Shown: positions 1-8,826, counted from the stretch's first letter. The stretch: DNA of 39,307 nt from CAZDBA01 sp964503615 (GCA_964503615.1 CAZDBA010000023.1:1-39307), one strand, 5' to 3'. Numbers and translations are program-made. The notes: a model not told the origin generated them from the sequence alone.

Positions 1-260
1 TCCAGAAATGAGCTACTGGCTGTTCGCATACACTCCGAACGGGATTCAACACTGCGATAGTAATACCGTTTTCCTTTGCGGTAATACGACAACGCTTCTT
101 TACGAACCAAGCGATGCAAAAGCGTCTTGATTGTCGCGGGTGACCAATCGGTCGAAGCGGCCAAGCGTTCAATAAGTTCACGACTTGTTACTGGTTCGTC
201 CAACCAGACTTCGTGCATGACTCGCCATTCAGCGTCAGAAATGTGTAGTGTGTCTTCCAT
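1..260 (-). CDS. BlaI/MecI/CopY-family transcriptional repressor (partial, C-terminus outside window)
   Basis: The minus strand from an ATG at 260 stays open to the window edge and encodes 86 residues. It begins MEDTLHISDAEWRVMHEVW, continues through VTSRELIERL and SPATIKTLLHRLVRKEAL, and ends in YYRKGKRYYYRSV. This is the BlaI/MecI/CopY winged-helix signature: the 'SDAEWRVM' opening, the recognition helix 'TIKTLLHRL', and a beta wing ending in a Tyr/Arg-rich strand. Members bind palindromic operators as dimers and are usually released by proteolysis through a BlaR-type membrane peptidase, whose gene would be expected just beyond the left edge. The family is clear; target and inducer cannot be read here. 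The dimerisation half is missing because the window ends. Confidence 0.85.
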   Translation of the reverse strand, partial: MEDTLHISDAEWRVMHEVWLDEPVTSRELIERLAASTDWSPATIKTLLHRLVRKEALSYYRKGKRYYYRSVESRSECMRTASSSFL

Positions 261-617
261 AACATTGCTGGCATAGCATAGTTTTAGAAACGACGTCAAT
301 AGATTCGTTCGGTCTGCCAGCATTTAGAGAGATTCGAGGTCTCGAACAGCTTGTTTTAACTACCACCAGTGTTTGCGTTTGTGTCAGAGAGGTTGTTATA
401 ACCAGACCAGTAAATATCTGTTTCTTACAGTCATAACAAGCGAGGAAGAAGGAGGGGACTTACGGCAGAGCCCTTTTTTTCGTGGCATTCACGACGGAGC
501 CGGTGAACGAGTATTCCGGCCCAGTCCCAAAGCACTTCGTAGCATGGCTCTGCCGTGCTACACAATGCAATCCAGGCTCTTCTTGCAATTCAAACCAACC
601 TCTCTCTAACATTCATC
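261..617. other. intergenic region between blaI-like gene and DUF11-like gene
   Basis: I see no credible gene here. The short open frames have no ribosome site or recognisable protein. The region must hold the promoter of the blaI-like gene, which reads leftward. A 14-base palindrome at 333-346 (TTCGAG-GT-CTCGAA) lies about 75 bases upstream of that start and could be an operator, but it does not match a consensus I know. A strong REP-like hairpin at 539-561 is listed separately. One of its arms (546-556) is repeated inverted at 462-472, just before a run of seven T. Confidence 0.5.
539..561. repeat. REP-like palindrome GTAGCAyGGC-TCT-GCCrTGCTAC
   Basis: Positions 539-548 and 552-561 form a 10-base-pair stem with one T-G wobble and a TCT loop. 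No T run follows, so it does not look like a terminator. I recall similar GTAGCA...TGCTAC palindromes scattered between genes in planctomycete genomes, so a dispersed repeat is the most likely identity. That part is recollection, not shown by this window, which has only this full copy plus an inverted partial arm at 462-472. Confidence 0.5.
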
Positions 618-659
618 AAAAGAAAATGGCCGTAGTCAACACTTTGTTAACTACGGCCA
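618..659 (-). terminator. rho-independent terminator of the DUF11-like gene
   Basis: On the minus strand, 33 bases after the stop codon at 692, a perfect 10-bp stem (650-659 with 627-636, TGGCCGTAGT/ACTACGGCCA) with a 13-base loop is followed by TTTTCTTTT. This is a standard intrinsic terminator for the gene at 692-2440. Confidence 0.75.
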
Positions 660-691
660 ATTCTGTTAATAGTCGATCTACAACTCGCTGA

Positions 692-2440
692 TTAACGACG
701 AATCTGAGGGACTAGTTTCTGACCTACTTTGGATTGATCAGATTCGTAGATGTAAACGCTGTCTTCAGCAATGATCTCACGCTCAGTACCGCTCATGATC
801 AACCGGCTGCGAACAACTTGCTCACCTTGAGCAGAGCCAACAGCTTTGAAAGAGTAGTTTTTGGTTTCGCCGGGACGAATGTCAGTCGCAGAGAACTGGA
901 TCGTATTCTCATACTGATTGATCGAGTAGTTGTCGCTGACGCCAGGAGCCAGAGCACTTGGTAGCTCAACAGCGATTTCGACACCATTGGCAGTTCGACT
1001 ACCTTTGTTTTCGACAGCGATGTTGAAGATAGTAGCTGCACCAATTTGGATCGGGCCATTGTCGTTCGAAATACTGATGCTTACATCAGCTCGGGTAGCA
1101 ACCATAGTGTTGATACGAAACTCTTTATCAACAGTTTGGTCACTCTTCACGAAAATCGAACTACTGTGTTGACCTTCTTCAGTGCATCTGGCTTTGAGCT
1201 GGATAACCTGGTTTTGACCGGCAGGAATACGGTTAAAGTTCCAAATCAATCGACGACTGTTCTCGTTGTATTGCGCTTCTCGGCTGATGGTTGTAACGGA
1301 CATTTGTTGAGGAATGTTCAATTCAACATTTACGTTACTACAATCAACTTGACCAGGATTGTTGATTTCGATTTGGTAAACGCCATCTCGGTTCAAAAAA
1401 TTAACACTGGGTCCAGTCGCGGAAACTTCAAGCTCAGGTTGAACTACAGCAATCGAAGCCTTACGAACAATCGGTTTCAGCTCTGCAGAAGCCAAGTTGA
1501 AACTGACATCCTTGGTACCGCTTTGCACCGCTTGTGTGAAAACCTGGATCTGAGCCGATTTACCAGGAGCCAATTGCTCGATGACGCCATTTGCTGTTCG
1601 CAACGTGGTTAGTCCCTCAGGCAATTCAGAAGTCAATCGCAAGTTGTTAGCGATACCATCACCAACGTTTGTGACTTTAATAGTGTAGGGTTCAGATTCG
1701 CCCAGGATCAAACGCTCTGGTCCGCTAACTTGGACGTCCAATTCAGGTTGCCGAACGTTGATAGCGATCTCTTCCTGATTTGTGTATTGGATTTGAGTGC
1801 CGATGTTCAAAGGAGCTTTGGTCGTTGGAACGACGTCGATCTCAATGAAATTGTTACTACGAGCTGCCATCCGGATACCAGAAAACACAATCTGCCCGTT
1901 CTCATAAGTCGATGGTTTAGGTCGAGCTGTTTCGTAACGAGCATGTTCAGGCAATGTAGCAATGAATTTGATGTTGTTCACAATTTCAGTGCCAGTGTTC
2001 TGCAACTGAATTCGAATCGTAGCAGTCTGGTTTAGATTGATGTTGCGAGGAGCAATTAGATCCATCGCAATAGATCCGGAAACCGATTTGCGATTAGTTT
2101 GTGGAGTGCTGCTGGCAGTAGATAGTTGAGGAGCTACGTATCGGCTGGAGACTTGCTGTGTAGGCACCTGAAATGTTGGCGCGACAAAAGAACCGTTGTC
2201 GATTTTCGGAGGTGGTGTGTTATCGATTACTTGAGCGGTACCCCATTGTTTTTCGACGGCGATATTGGATGGTTTGAAATCGTTTTGAGTTTGAAATTTA
2301 TAACCAGGCTTGGATGTAATTGCTTCCCCAAGTATTTCTTCAAACAATACGTCAGTAGGATCTTTTGTTTGCTGAGCATCTAACCCATTTGCCACGCAAA
2401 GAATCGTGATGACCACGAAGGGTAGAATAGAACGGAACAT
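692..2440 (-). CDS. secreted protein with tandem DUF11-like (conserved repeat) domains
   Basis: The product has 582 residues, an N-terminal signal peptide (MFRSILPFVVITILCVANGLDAQ) and an unstructured stretch to about residue 120. Four Ig-like repeats of roughly 100-110 residues follow. They open with similar strands (DLIAPRNINLNQTATIRI, LDVQVSGPERLILGESEPYT, LEVSATGPSVNFLNRDGVYQ, ADVSISISNDNGPIQIGAAT), and each contains an N-x-G turn followed by an 'LP' strand (ATLPEHA, SELPEGL, LNIPQQM, VELPSAL). This is the pattern of the DUF11/conserved-repeat domain, abundant in surface or periplasmic planctomycete proteins and thought to mediate cell-wall or protein contacts. I start at ATG 2440, which has GGAAG six bases upstream; an in-frame TTG four codons earlier is less likely. 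The exact function is unknown. Confidence 0.85.
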   Translation of the reverse strand: MFRSILPFVVITILCVANGLDAQQTKDPTDVLFEEILGEAITSKPGYKFQTQNDFKPSNIAVEKQWGTAQVIDNTPPPKIDNGSFVAPTFQVPTQQVSSRYVAPQLSTASSTPQTNRKSVSGSIAMDLIAPRNINLNQTATIRIQLQNTGTEIVNNIKFIATLPEHARYETARPKPSTYENGQIVFSGIRMAARSNNFIEIDVVPTTKAPLNIGTQIQYTNQEEIAINVRQPELDVQVSGPERLILGESEPYTIKVTNVGDGIANNLRLTSELPEGLTTLRTANGVIEQLAPGKSAQIQVFTQAVQSGTKDVSFNLASAELKPIVRKASIAVVQPELEVSATGPSVNFLNRDGVYQIEINNPGQVDCSNVNVELNIPQQMSVTTISREAQYNENSRRLIWNFNRIPAGQNQVIQLKARCTEEGQHSSSIFVKSDQTVDKEFRINTMVATRADVSISISNDNGPIQIGAATIFNIAVENKGSRTANGVEIAVELPSALAPGVSDNYSINQYENTIQFSATDIRPGETKNYSFKAVGSAQGEQVVRSRLIMSGTEREIIAEDSVYIYESDQSKVGQKLVPQIRR

Positions 2441-2714
2441 AGGTGCTTCCAATTAGAAGGTAATTCGACTTTAACTCTTCTGTAATCGTCAGTCACAACT
2501 GCACTCAAGCAAAACAAACGGACGAAATGGAAAACAGAACCAGAATTACCCAGCTTTAAATTTTTAGCTAGCAAAGAAACGCCAAATCCCAGTTTGATGA
2601 GGAGTTAGGCAAGGAACAAAGACCGAACTGTGGATCTATTTACGAATGCGCAAGGCATAGAAGCGCTATTTAACAAATTCACAAAACGGTGCGATAGAAA
2701 AATCTCAATGGCAA

Positions 2715-3476
2715 CTATTGATTGTCCGATTTTTCGGGACGGTATTCCCAACAAGCACCCTGTGCAGTCCCATCACCACGAAACTTAATTAGCTTGTTGA
2801 TCTGATTGCGATTCAGACACTTAATCGTGTCGTGCAATCTTCGCTTTGGGCATACACCATTTGGAGGTAAGGGATCATCCAAACGAGTTGGCCAGCCCTG
2901 TTCAGCAAATGCGTTGATCAGTTTTTCTTGATTTGGTGCGGGCCATTTGAAGTGCTTTACAACTTTGCCAGCAATTTTCAGAACACGAGTTGTCGGACAC
3001 CAAACAGGAATCTCCATTTGTTCACCGACACCCATTTCGACATCAGAAGAATCAAAGCTATTCATTTGTACCATTTGCTTCAATCGATCAAATGTTTCGT
3101 GTCCACCATCAGAAATAGCAAAACAGGATCGGTCATTGAGTGCCGAATCAGGCGCTTCGAAAAACTGACGACTTTCTCCAAAAGCAGTTTTCGCCTCGTA
3201 CCGATGTTCGATAACTCGCTGTGACACCAGCCATCGTAGCAACAAATGCGAGACGCCTTGCTTCGTAAAAACACCTAATTCGACTGCGAAATCCCAAATG
3301 TTTTTGCCACTGTCGTTTGCGTACTTGCTCGCATTAGCAAGCTGAGACAAAACGAGTAGTTGTTCTTTAGGTTCGAAACTTGATTTGGTCATTGCCCCAG
3401 TCACATTTGTTGCGGGATTTCTGTCACGAGACTTGTTGCTAGTCTCGCTATTGAAATGTAGAGATTTCATAATCAT
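2715..3476 (-). CDS. planctomycete protein with winged-helix-like N-terminus, unknown function
   Basis: This is a cytoplasmic protein of about 253 residues with no signal peptide or membrane segment. The middle part (about residues 40-90) looks like a helix-turn-helix: '...WDFAVELGVFTKQGVSHLLLRWLVSQRVIEHRYE'. The C-terminal 75 residues carry the most distinctive pattern: W-x-P followed by 'KLINAFAEQGWPTRLDDPLPP', then RRLHDTIKCLNRNQ and a closing 'FRGDGTAQGACWEYRP'. I remember this C-terminal module from many planctomycete proteins paired with different N-terminal domains, where it may bind nucleic acid; that role is inference. Two ATG codons (3476, 3470) are possible, with only a weak AGG upstream. 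The gene stands alone. Confidence 0.65.
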   Translation of the reverse strand: MIMKSLHFNSETSNKSRDRNPATNVTGAMTKSSFEPKEQLLVLSQLANASKYANDSGKNIWDFAVELGVFTKQGVSHLLLRWLVSQRVIEHRYEAKTAFGESRQFFEAPDSALNDRSCFAISDGGHETFDRLKQMVQMNSFDSSDVEMGVGEQMEIPVWCPTTRVLKIAGKVVKHFKWPAPNQEKLINAFAEQGWPTRLDDPLPPNGVCPKRRLHDTIKCLNRNQINKLIKFRGDGTAQGACWEYRPEKSDNQ

Positions 3477-3856
3477 CAAAAATACCTGTTAATATTTGAG
3501 TTACTAATACAGGCAAAACAAACGAGACTGGCAGTCGTGACAAAAGCCAGTAGATATTTCAGAAAAAAATGGATCTTGCATCTTCACCTAAAATAAGGGA
3601 TCGCTTCTTTCCCCAGCTTCAAATAAGTTTTTTGCCTCAAAAAACAGGAAGCCGCTCTTGAGTACTATCAAGAGAACGAAAATTGCATACCGATCCTGCG
3701 CGCGACTCAGGAAAAATGTAGAAAAAGTTCCCATGGGGGATTCAACGTATTCTCAATAGTTCCAGATTCTCGCAACACCTAAGTGTATCGAAGTTTGACC
3801 GATATTAAAAACTGATATCGTTCAGAAATGTTGATCTTGCGATCTAGGGCACACAC

Positions 3857-3862
3857 TATAAT
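3857..3862 (+). promoter_or_regulatory. putative -10 box of pheA
   Basis: A perfect TATAAT lies 162 bases upstream of the pheA start. No good -35 box is present at 16-18 bases; the nearest candidates (TTGATC, TTGCGA) are at spacings of 20 and 14. If used, transcription would begin near 3869, just before the structured leader. Confidence 0.35.
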
Positions 3863-3872
3863 GAACGTTTAA

Positions 3873-3938
3873 ATTCGAGGGTGCGCACAATGATCGTCTA
3901 GTTTCCCTCGAGTACTAAAAACACGGGGTTTTTGTGCG
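3873..3938 (+). promoter_or_regulatory. pheA leader with interleaved stems (pseudoknot-like)
   Basis: Two complementary pairs interleave in the predicted 5' leader. Bases 3873-3881 pair with 3905-3913 (core TCGAGGG/CCCTCGA, nine pairs including one G-U). Bases 3884-3890 (CGCACAA) lie inside that loop and pair with 3932-3938 (TTGTGCG) downstream. The order arm1-arm2-arm1'-arm2' is the topology of an H-type pseudoknot, or of two mutually exclusive folds. It may control pheA, but I see no phenylalanine-rich leader peptide and no convincing terminator. Confidence 0.35.
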
Positions 3939-4023
3939 AATATGGGTGTCGACTTCGACCAAGCGTTAACGTAAAACCAACTCCCTCTTTTTGACCTTAA
4001 CACAAATTTCTTTCCCCAAAGCC

Positions 4024-5130
4024 ATGTCTGACGAATCATCTCTCAACGACCTGCGAATAAAAATAGACGCAACGGATAAAAAGCTAATCGAGCTGATTAA
4101 TCAACGAGCCGAGTACGTGGTCGAAGTCGGCAAAATAAAACGGGCAGCGGGTATACCCATTTACGCGCCGCACCGCGAGGCAGCAGTGCTGGCAAAGGTA
4201 CAGGCACTCAATGAAGGTCCGATCCCAGACCAAACGATCGAAGCGGTCTATCGAGAGTTGATGAGCGGTAGCTTTGCGCTGGAACAGCCTTTGCGAATCG
4301 GGTATCTCGGACCAGTAGGAACCTTCAGTCACTATGCTTCTATTCGGCACTTTGGTTCCAGCGTAACTTTCGAGAACCTACGAGCGATCGATGGAGTTTT
4401 CGAAGAGGTGGTCCGCGGCCATGTGGACTATGGTTTGGTACCGATTGAGAACAGTACAGGCGGCGGTATTACTGAAACGCTTGATGCTTTTCTTACTTAC
4501 CACAACAAACTGTTCATTTATGGCGAAGTCCAACTGAACGTGCATTTTAGTTTACTGGCCAACTGTAAACCAAACGAAGTAAAAAAGATCTATTCAAAGC
4601 AGGAGGCGTTCGCGCAGTGTCGTAATTGGTTGGCAACGCAGTATCCAAAAGCGGAACAGATACCCTCCGAAAGTACAGCCGCCGCGGTACAACATGCCAA
4701 GCAAGATACAGAACGCGACCCAGATTGCGGAACAGCAGCAATCGCCTCTGCTTTGGCAGGTGAGATCTATGGCTTACACTCCCTGTTCGATGGAATCGAA
4801 GACCGTCAGGGCAACATTACCCGGTTCCTGATCCTCTCTCGCGAGGAAGCTGAAATATCGGGTAATGACAAAACGTCAATTATGTTTACCACTGATGATC
4901 GTCCAGGTTCATTGGTTGATGTACTTAACGTATTCAAACGCGCCGGTATCAACCTTTCCCACATCGACAAGCGGCCAAGTCTTGAGGTGAATTGGGACTA
5001 CACGTTTTTCGTCGACGCGATCGGACATGGAAAAGACCCCAAGTTCGCGGAGGTAGTCGGTGAAGCTCGCGCGCATTGCAAAGAGTTGACCGTACTGGGA
5101 AGTTTCCCTTGCAGTAAAAGAACGCTCTAA
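4024..5130 (+). CDS. pheA: bifunctional chorismate mutase / prephenate dehydratase
   Basis: The protein makes phenylpyruvate for phenylalanine synthesis: chorismate to prephenate, then dehydration and decarboxylation. It has 368 residues. The N-terminal 90 are an AroQ-type mutase ('LNDLRIKIDATDKKLIELIN' and 'RAEYVVEVGKIK'). The dehydratase domain follows with GYLGPVGTFSHYA, ENSTGGGITETLD, the SKQEAFAQCR helix and the family-typical NITRF near its end. A C-terminal ACT domain carries DRPGSLVDVL and HIDKRPS, corresponding to the GALV and ESRP elements that bind phenylalanine for feedback inhibition in E. coli PheA. I start at ATG 4024 (MSDESSLNDL); an earlier TTG in frame adds 11 unlikely residues. 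The gene is monocistronic; the next gene is on the other strand. Confidence 0.95.
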   Translation: MSDESSLNDLRIKIDATDKKLIELINQRAEYVVEVGKIKRAAGIPIYAPHREAAVLAKVQALNEGPIPDQTIEAVYRELMSGSFALEQPLRIGYLGPVGTFSHYASIRHFGSSVTFENLRAIDGVFEEVVRGHVDYGLVPIENSTGGGITETLDAFLTYHNKLFIYGEVQLNVHFSLLANCKPNEVKKIYSKQEAFAQCRNWLATQYPKAEQIPSESTAAAVQHAKQDTERDPDCGTAAIASALAGEIYGLHSLFDGIEDRQGNITRFLILSREEAEISGNDKTSIMFTTDDRPGSLVDVLNVFKRAGINLSHIDKRPSLEVNWDYTFFVDAIGHGKDPKFAEVVGEARAHCKELTVLGSFPCSKRTL

Positions 5131-5252
5131 CAGGCCAAGTTCGATCGTCTTCGCGATTCTCCACAGTATTTTAGAACGCAAAACTACTAACAGCGAACCG
5201 CTCGACAAACTAATACACCAATTAGAATCTCCCAACGCAGCAAAATATTAGT

Positions 5253-5696
5253 TCAATCACTTTCCGCAGCTTCGGCTGCCAATGCTTGGTATCGCTGTGC
5301 AAAAATTGGATGCACATAGAACTGGTAGAGTGATTCCGCGGGGTTTGAATCGACAACTTCGATCTTTGTTTCACTCCGACACAAAACACATTGGGGAATT
5401 TTGATTTTGAACTTCTTGATCTTGTTGCCCTCATCATCAGATCCACCAAAGGAACCCAAGGCAAACAGCCAGCCGATCGGTCCGCCAAAAAGGTGCAATA
5501 GCACATGCAATGCACCCCAAATCGTTGCCGCTTTACCGGATGTCTCTACGGTTGCCAAGTGCTTAACTTTCACTCGATCGGCAGTGAACATTCCACAAGT
5601 GCAACAAACGTTTGGTAATTCCAGCGTAGAATCGATCCAAATCGGCACGGAGTTTGGATCTTCGGAACTGGAAAAATATCGAATCACGCAGGCCAT
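5253..5696 (-). CDS. small membrane protein with two cysteine pairs, unknown function
   Basis: This protein has 147 residues from ATG 5696. The N-terminal part holds NVCCTCGMFTADRV and the later part holds PQCVLCRSE, two CxxC-type knuckles that could bind zinc. Between them lies a hydrophobic hairpin (IWGALHVLLHLFGGPIGWLFALGSFGG) that is probably membrane-embedded. The C-terminal tail ends in a helix rich in Ala and Glu. The arrangement suggests a small zinc-knuckle membrane protein. I do not recognise a named family. It converges with pheA, 122 bases away. Confidence 0.6.
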   Translation of the reverse strand: MACVIRYFSSSEDPNSVPIWIDSTLELPNVCCTCGMFTADRVKVKHLATVETSGKAATIWGALHVLLHLFGGPIGWLFALGSFGGSDDEGNKIKKFKIKIPQCVLCRSETKIEVVDSNPAESLYQFYVHPIFAQRYQALAAEAAESD

Positions 5697-5883
5697 CAAA
5701 AATTACAAAAGGTTTCAGTCCCATTATAGACTGACTAATGCAAAGGGGAATTTTATAACGACTTGAAAAGTGAAATCTCGGTTAGCCACTGGTACAATAC
5801 CGCTAAGTCCAAAACGAATTAACCTGCAGAACTTGCAACAGGTATTGGACATTTAGACAGACTGAAAAGCCCGAAGGTTCACC

Positions 5884-7593
5884 GTGCGAAAATTAGACCA
5901 GACCACCTTGATCGTTTTAGTTGCCACATTGATCTCTTCTGTGCTTAGTAGAGGCGCGATAGCACAAGTCGGTGATAAGATTGAGCCCGTTTCACTTCAC
6001 CCCACACTGACCAACCTGTCGATTGAATGGCCGGTCGTCGCTGATCCAACAGCGAAAGTATCGCTGCGGTATCGACCTCTAACAACATCCACCAGTTCCA
6101 ACCAACCAGGAACCGAATGGAGACAAGGGATGGACCTGATATTTGTACCGGCTGGTTCACGTTCGGGTCATGATTGGAAAGCCCGATATGCTGGCTCCAT
6201 TTTTGGTCTTCGACCCGCAACTCGCTACGAAATCGAACTGACTGGGCACGACAAAGTCCAGACCTTCACCGCCCAAACCCGCGCCTGGCCAGTCAGTCCA
6301 ACAAAGGGCCAGTTGGTCAACCCGCAAACGATAGGCGCAGCGATCAAGGGTTTGTCACCGGGAAGCGTATTAGTACTGACAGATGGAAACTACGAAGCAA
6401 TCAGGATAGAAACCGATGGCACCAGTAACTCGCCCGTCGTTATCCGAGCTCAGAATCCAGGCGGAGCCATCGTTAACGAAGAAGTCCGAATGGATGGGCA
6501 GCAGCATGTCCACGTGGTCGGCTTGACCGTCAACGGAAAAATCAAATTCAACAACGCCTCAGGCATCATCGTCCGCCAGTGCACCGTCAACACCACCCGC
6601 GACGGTATCGTTTCTTATGGAGAACACTCACAACGTTCTATCATCATCGGGAATACAATTACCGGCGCAACCAATTGGAACGAACCTGCAATCGGAGCGA
6701 AAGGCAATAACATTGGAGAAGGGATCGTGCTGACCGGACCAGGGCACGTGATCGCATTCAATCGAGTTACCAAGTTCAGAGACGGGATCTCATTGACCGA
6801 AGACGAGTTCGCCTATAACCAACAGTCAATCGATATCTTTGGAAACGAAATCGATACCTGTGCCGACGACGGTGTCGAAGCCGACTTTGCGATGGGAAAC
6901 GTTCGAGTTTACAACAATCGCTTGACCAACTGTTTTATGGGTATTAGCTCGCAACCGGGCCTTGGGGGTCCGACTTACTTTGTCCGCAATGCGATGTTCA
7001 ATATTGTTTTGTCGCCGTTCAAGCTGCAACGAAGTAGCGTCGGAGATATCGGACTACACAACACGGCGATCAAAACTGGATGCGCTTTTGGGATCTTTAC
7101 CCATGATCGCTTTGAACGGACCTATTTTCGCAACAACCTGTTTTTGGGTGGTCCCGCGGGCGAGTGCAACGGATACGATACGGGAGATGGTCGAGCCGTT
7201 TATCTGGCCGCTGCAGCAGAGTCATGCGACTTTGACTACAACGGATACGGCAACCATCCTGACAAAGATATTCGAGGTCGAGTTGGTGACACCACGTTCG
7301 AGGGAGAACAAGAAATGCGAATCCTTGCTGAACAACACAGTATTGCAATTACCATTGACGAATTTAATACCGTATTCGAGTTCCCGAGCGATCCGCTAAA
7401 AATCTACCCGGCGCAGACATTGACATTGAATCCGAAAGCAAAGGCGGTTGATCGAGGTTTACGAATTGCAGGGATCAACGATAACTTCCAAGGTCACGGG
7501 CCCGATCTGGGAGCTTACGAAGTCGACCAACCTACTCCCAACTACGGACCGGACGCTCTATCAGAGTGGCTATCGGAAAACGAAATAGAATAA
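5884..7593 (+). CDS. secreted right-handed beta-helix protein, polysaccharide-lyase-like
   Basis: The protein has 569 residues. The GTG at 5884 is chosen because it directly precedes a signal peptide (hydrophobic LIVLVATLISSVLS, ending near GAIAQ). Residues about 30-140 resemble a fibronectin-III-like sandwich ('LHPTLTNLSIEWPV...ATRYEIELTG'). From about residue 150, short strand repeats build a parallel beta-helix: 'GSVLVLTDGNYEAIRIETDG', 'VHVVGLTVNGKIKFNNASG', 'RSIIIGNTITG', 'HVIAFNRVTKFRDGISL' and 'VRVYNNRLTNC'. The layout resembles secreted pectate- or alginate-lyase-like and NosD-like proteins. The catalytic residues cannot be assigned, so substrate and activity stay open. It heads a plus-strand run, with 34 bases to the next gene. 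Confidence 0.8.
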   Translation: MRKLDQTTLIVLVATLISSVLSRGAIAQVGDKIEPVSLHPTLTNLSIEWPVVADPTAKVSLRYRPLTTSTSSNQPGTEWRQGMDLIFVPAGSRSGHDWKARYAGSIFGLRPATRYEIELTGHDKVQTFTAQTRAWPVSPTKGQLVNPQTIGAAIKGLSPGSVLVLTDGNYEAIRIETDGTSNSPVVIRAQNPGGAIVNEEVRMDGQQHVHVVGLTVNGKIKFNNASGIIVRQCTVNTTRDGIVSYGEHSQRSIIIGNTITGATNWNEPAIGAKGNNIGEGIVLTGPGHVIAFNRVTKFRDGISLTEDEFAYNQQSIDIFGNEIDTCADDGVEADFAMGNVRVYNNRLTNCFMGISSQPGLGGPTYFVRNAMFNIVLSPFKLQRSSVGDIGLHNTAIKTGCAFGIFTHDRFERTYFRNNLFLGGPAGECNGYDTGDGRAVYLAAAAESCDFDYNGYGNHPDKDIRGRVGDTTFEGEQEMRILAEQHSIAITIDEFNTVFEFPSDPLKIYPAQTLTLNPKAKAVDRGLRIAGINDNFQGHGPDLGAYEVDQPTPNYGPDALSEWLSENEIE

Positions 7594-7627
7594 CCTTCCA
7601 GCACGCAAAGAAATTCCCAAAGATACC

Positions 7628-8755
7628 ATGCAACAAATCACTAACCGAATTCGAGTATCAAGAATCCTGTTCACCTTGATCTTTATGTTCGCGCTTTCGA
7701 TCAGTCTCGGGATCCTAACTGCTCAAGAACCAGAATTTGATGAAAGCAAAATATGGGATTTCAAAGAAACGGGATCCGACGCCAGCCTTCGCGGTTTATG
7801 TGTTGTGAACGAGAATATCGTGTGGGCAAGTGGTAGTGGCGGAACCGTACTGAAGACCGACGACGCCGGAGAAAATTGGCAGACCGTCTCGCCAGAAGGA
7901 TGTAGCGAACACGATTTTCGCGACATTCATGCATTCGATTCAAACAACGCGGTCATTATTAACGCGGGTCAGCCGGCGGTTTTTTATCGAACCTCAGACG
8001 GAGGTAAAAGCTGGACAAAAGTGTTCGAGCATGACAACGAGGCCGCATTCTTTGACGCTGTTGCGGTGTTCAAATCGGAGTACATGATCGCCATGAGCGA
8101 TCCAATAGATGGGCGGGTATTATTGGTCGAATCATCGGACGCGGGAAGAACATGGAACGAGTTGACTAAAGAGCGCCGTCCGAAATCGCTACCAGGCGAA
8201 GCCGGTTTTGCCGCCAGTGGATCGAACATGATTATCGACCCGGAAAAAGGAACGATCTATCTTGCATTGGGTTCGGCAGAGGAGGGTACCGAACATGAGT
8301 TTAGCCGAATTTTGATTTCGCCTGACCAAGCACAGACTTGGAAACCAATTAAGTGTCCCATCAACCGAAACCCGTCCCGTGGAATTTTTGGCCTCACTTG
8401 TCTTCCCTCGAACCGCTTGATCGCTGTGGGAGGAGATTATCTCAAACCCGAACAGCGAAACGGTACGGCGGCAATCGTGACTTTGGCCGACGACCAGACA
8501 GAGATCGATTCACCAGAAAATGGGTTAAGCGGATTCCGCAGCGCCGTAGCATTCAGCTACACCCCAGAAGAAACCCCATTTATCGTCGCCGTTGGTCCAA
8601 ACGGATGCGATTTTGCTGTTGAAGACGAAGCTGTAAATTGGAAACGGTTCAGTTCAGAGGGCTTTCACGCCATTAGATCGTTCGGCTCACGAACCTTTTG
8701 GGCTAGCGGAGCCAACGGGCGTATCGCCAAGCTACTAATCGACCAAGTAGAATAA
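7628..8755 (+). CDS. secreted BNR/YCF48-like beta-propeller protein
   Basis: The protein has 375 residues with a signal peptide (ILFTLIFMFALSISLGIL, cleaved near TAQEPE). Asp-box motifs recur along the chain: TDDAGENW, SDGGKSW, SDAGRTW and SPDQAQTW. Strands such as ENIVWASGSGGTVLKT lie between them and match the YCF48 / sialidase-type propeller. In planctomycetes these are often annotated as 'oxidoreductase' or YCF48-like proteins, without known activity. Asp-boxes are structural, so a sugar-binding or scaffold role is possible but unproven. It probably shares a transcript with the preceding beta-helix gene. Confidence 0.8.
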   Translation: MQQITNRIRVSRILFTLIFMFALSISLGILTAQEPEFDESKIWDFKETGSDASLRGLCVVNENIVWASGSGGTVLKTDDAGENWQTVSPEGCSEHDFRDIHAFDSNNAVIINAGQPAVFYRTSDGGKSWTKVFEHDNEAAFFDAVAVFKSEYMIAMSDPIDGRVLLVESSDAGRTWNELTKERRPKSLPGEAGFAASGSNMIIDPEKGTIYLALGSAEEGTEHEFSRILISPDQAQTWKPIKCPINRNPSRGIFGLTCLPSNRLIAVGGDYLKPEQRNGTAAIVTLADDQTEIDSPENGLSGFRSAVAFSYTPEETPFIVAVGPNGCDFAVEDEAVNWKRFSSEGFHAIRSFGSRTFWASGANGRIAKLLIDQVE

Positions 8756-8773
8756 CCTCGAATAGTCAATGGT

Positions 8774-8826
8774 AACCCGACGCGTTAGCGAGGACGAAGG
8801 CTTCCTCCTCGCTTACACGTCGGGTT
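8774..8826. repeat. REP-like palindrome, AACCCGACGCGTTAGCGAGGA family (copy 1)
   Basis: The left arm AACCCGACGCGTTAGCGAGG and the right arm (reverse complement AACCCGACGTGTAAGCGAGG) pair over more than 20 positions with few mismatches, giving a long hairpin between two plus-strand genes. The arms match those of a second copy at 24274-24332. No U-run follows. It is best read as a dispersed intergenic palindrome. Confidence 0.75.

Larger units (their letters stand above)
3477..4023. other. long intergenic region with pheA promoter and structured leader
   Basis: The 547 bases between the divergent winged-helix-like gene and pheA encode no protein I can support. The left part must drive the minus-strand gene. 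The right part holds a TATAAT box and a leader with two interleaved stems, listed separately. A short palindromic stem (CGATAT...ATATCG, near 3801-3821) lies upstream of the TATAAT box and could be an operator. Confidence 0.5.

Noticed and set aside
373..691. Short overlapping plus-strand open frames
   Set aside because: There is no ribosome site and no protein-like pattern. They cover a REP-like hairpin and the terminator of the opposite gene.
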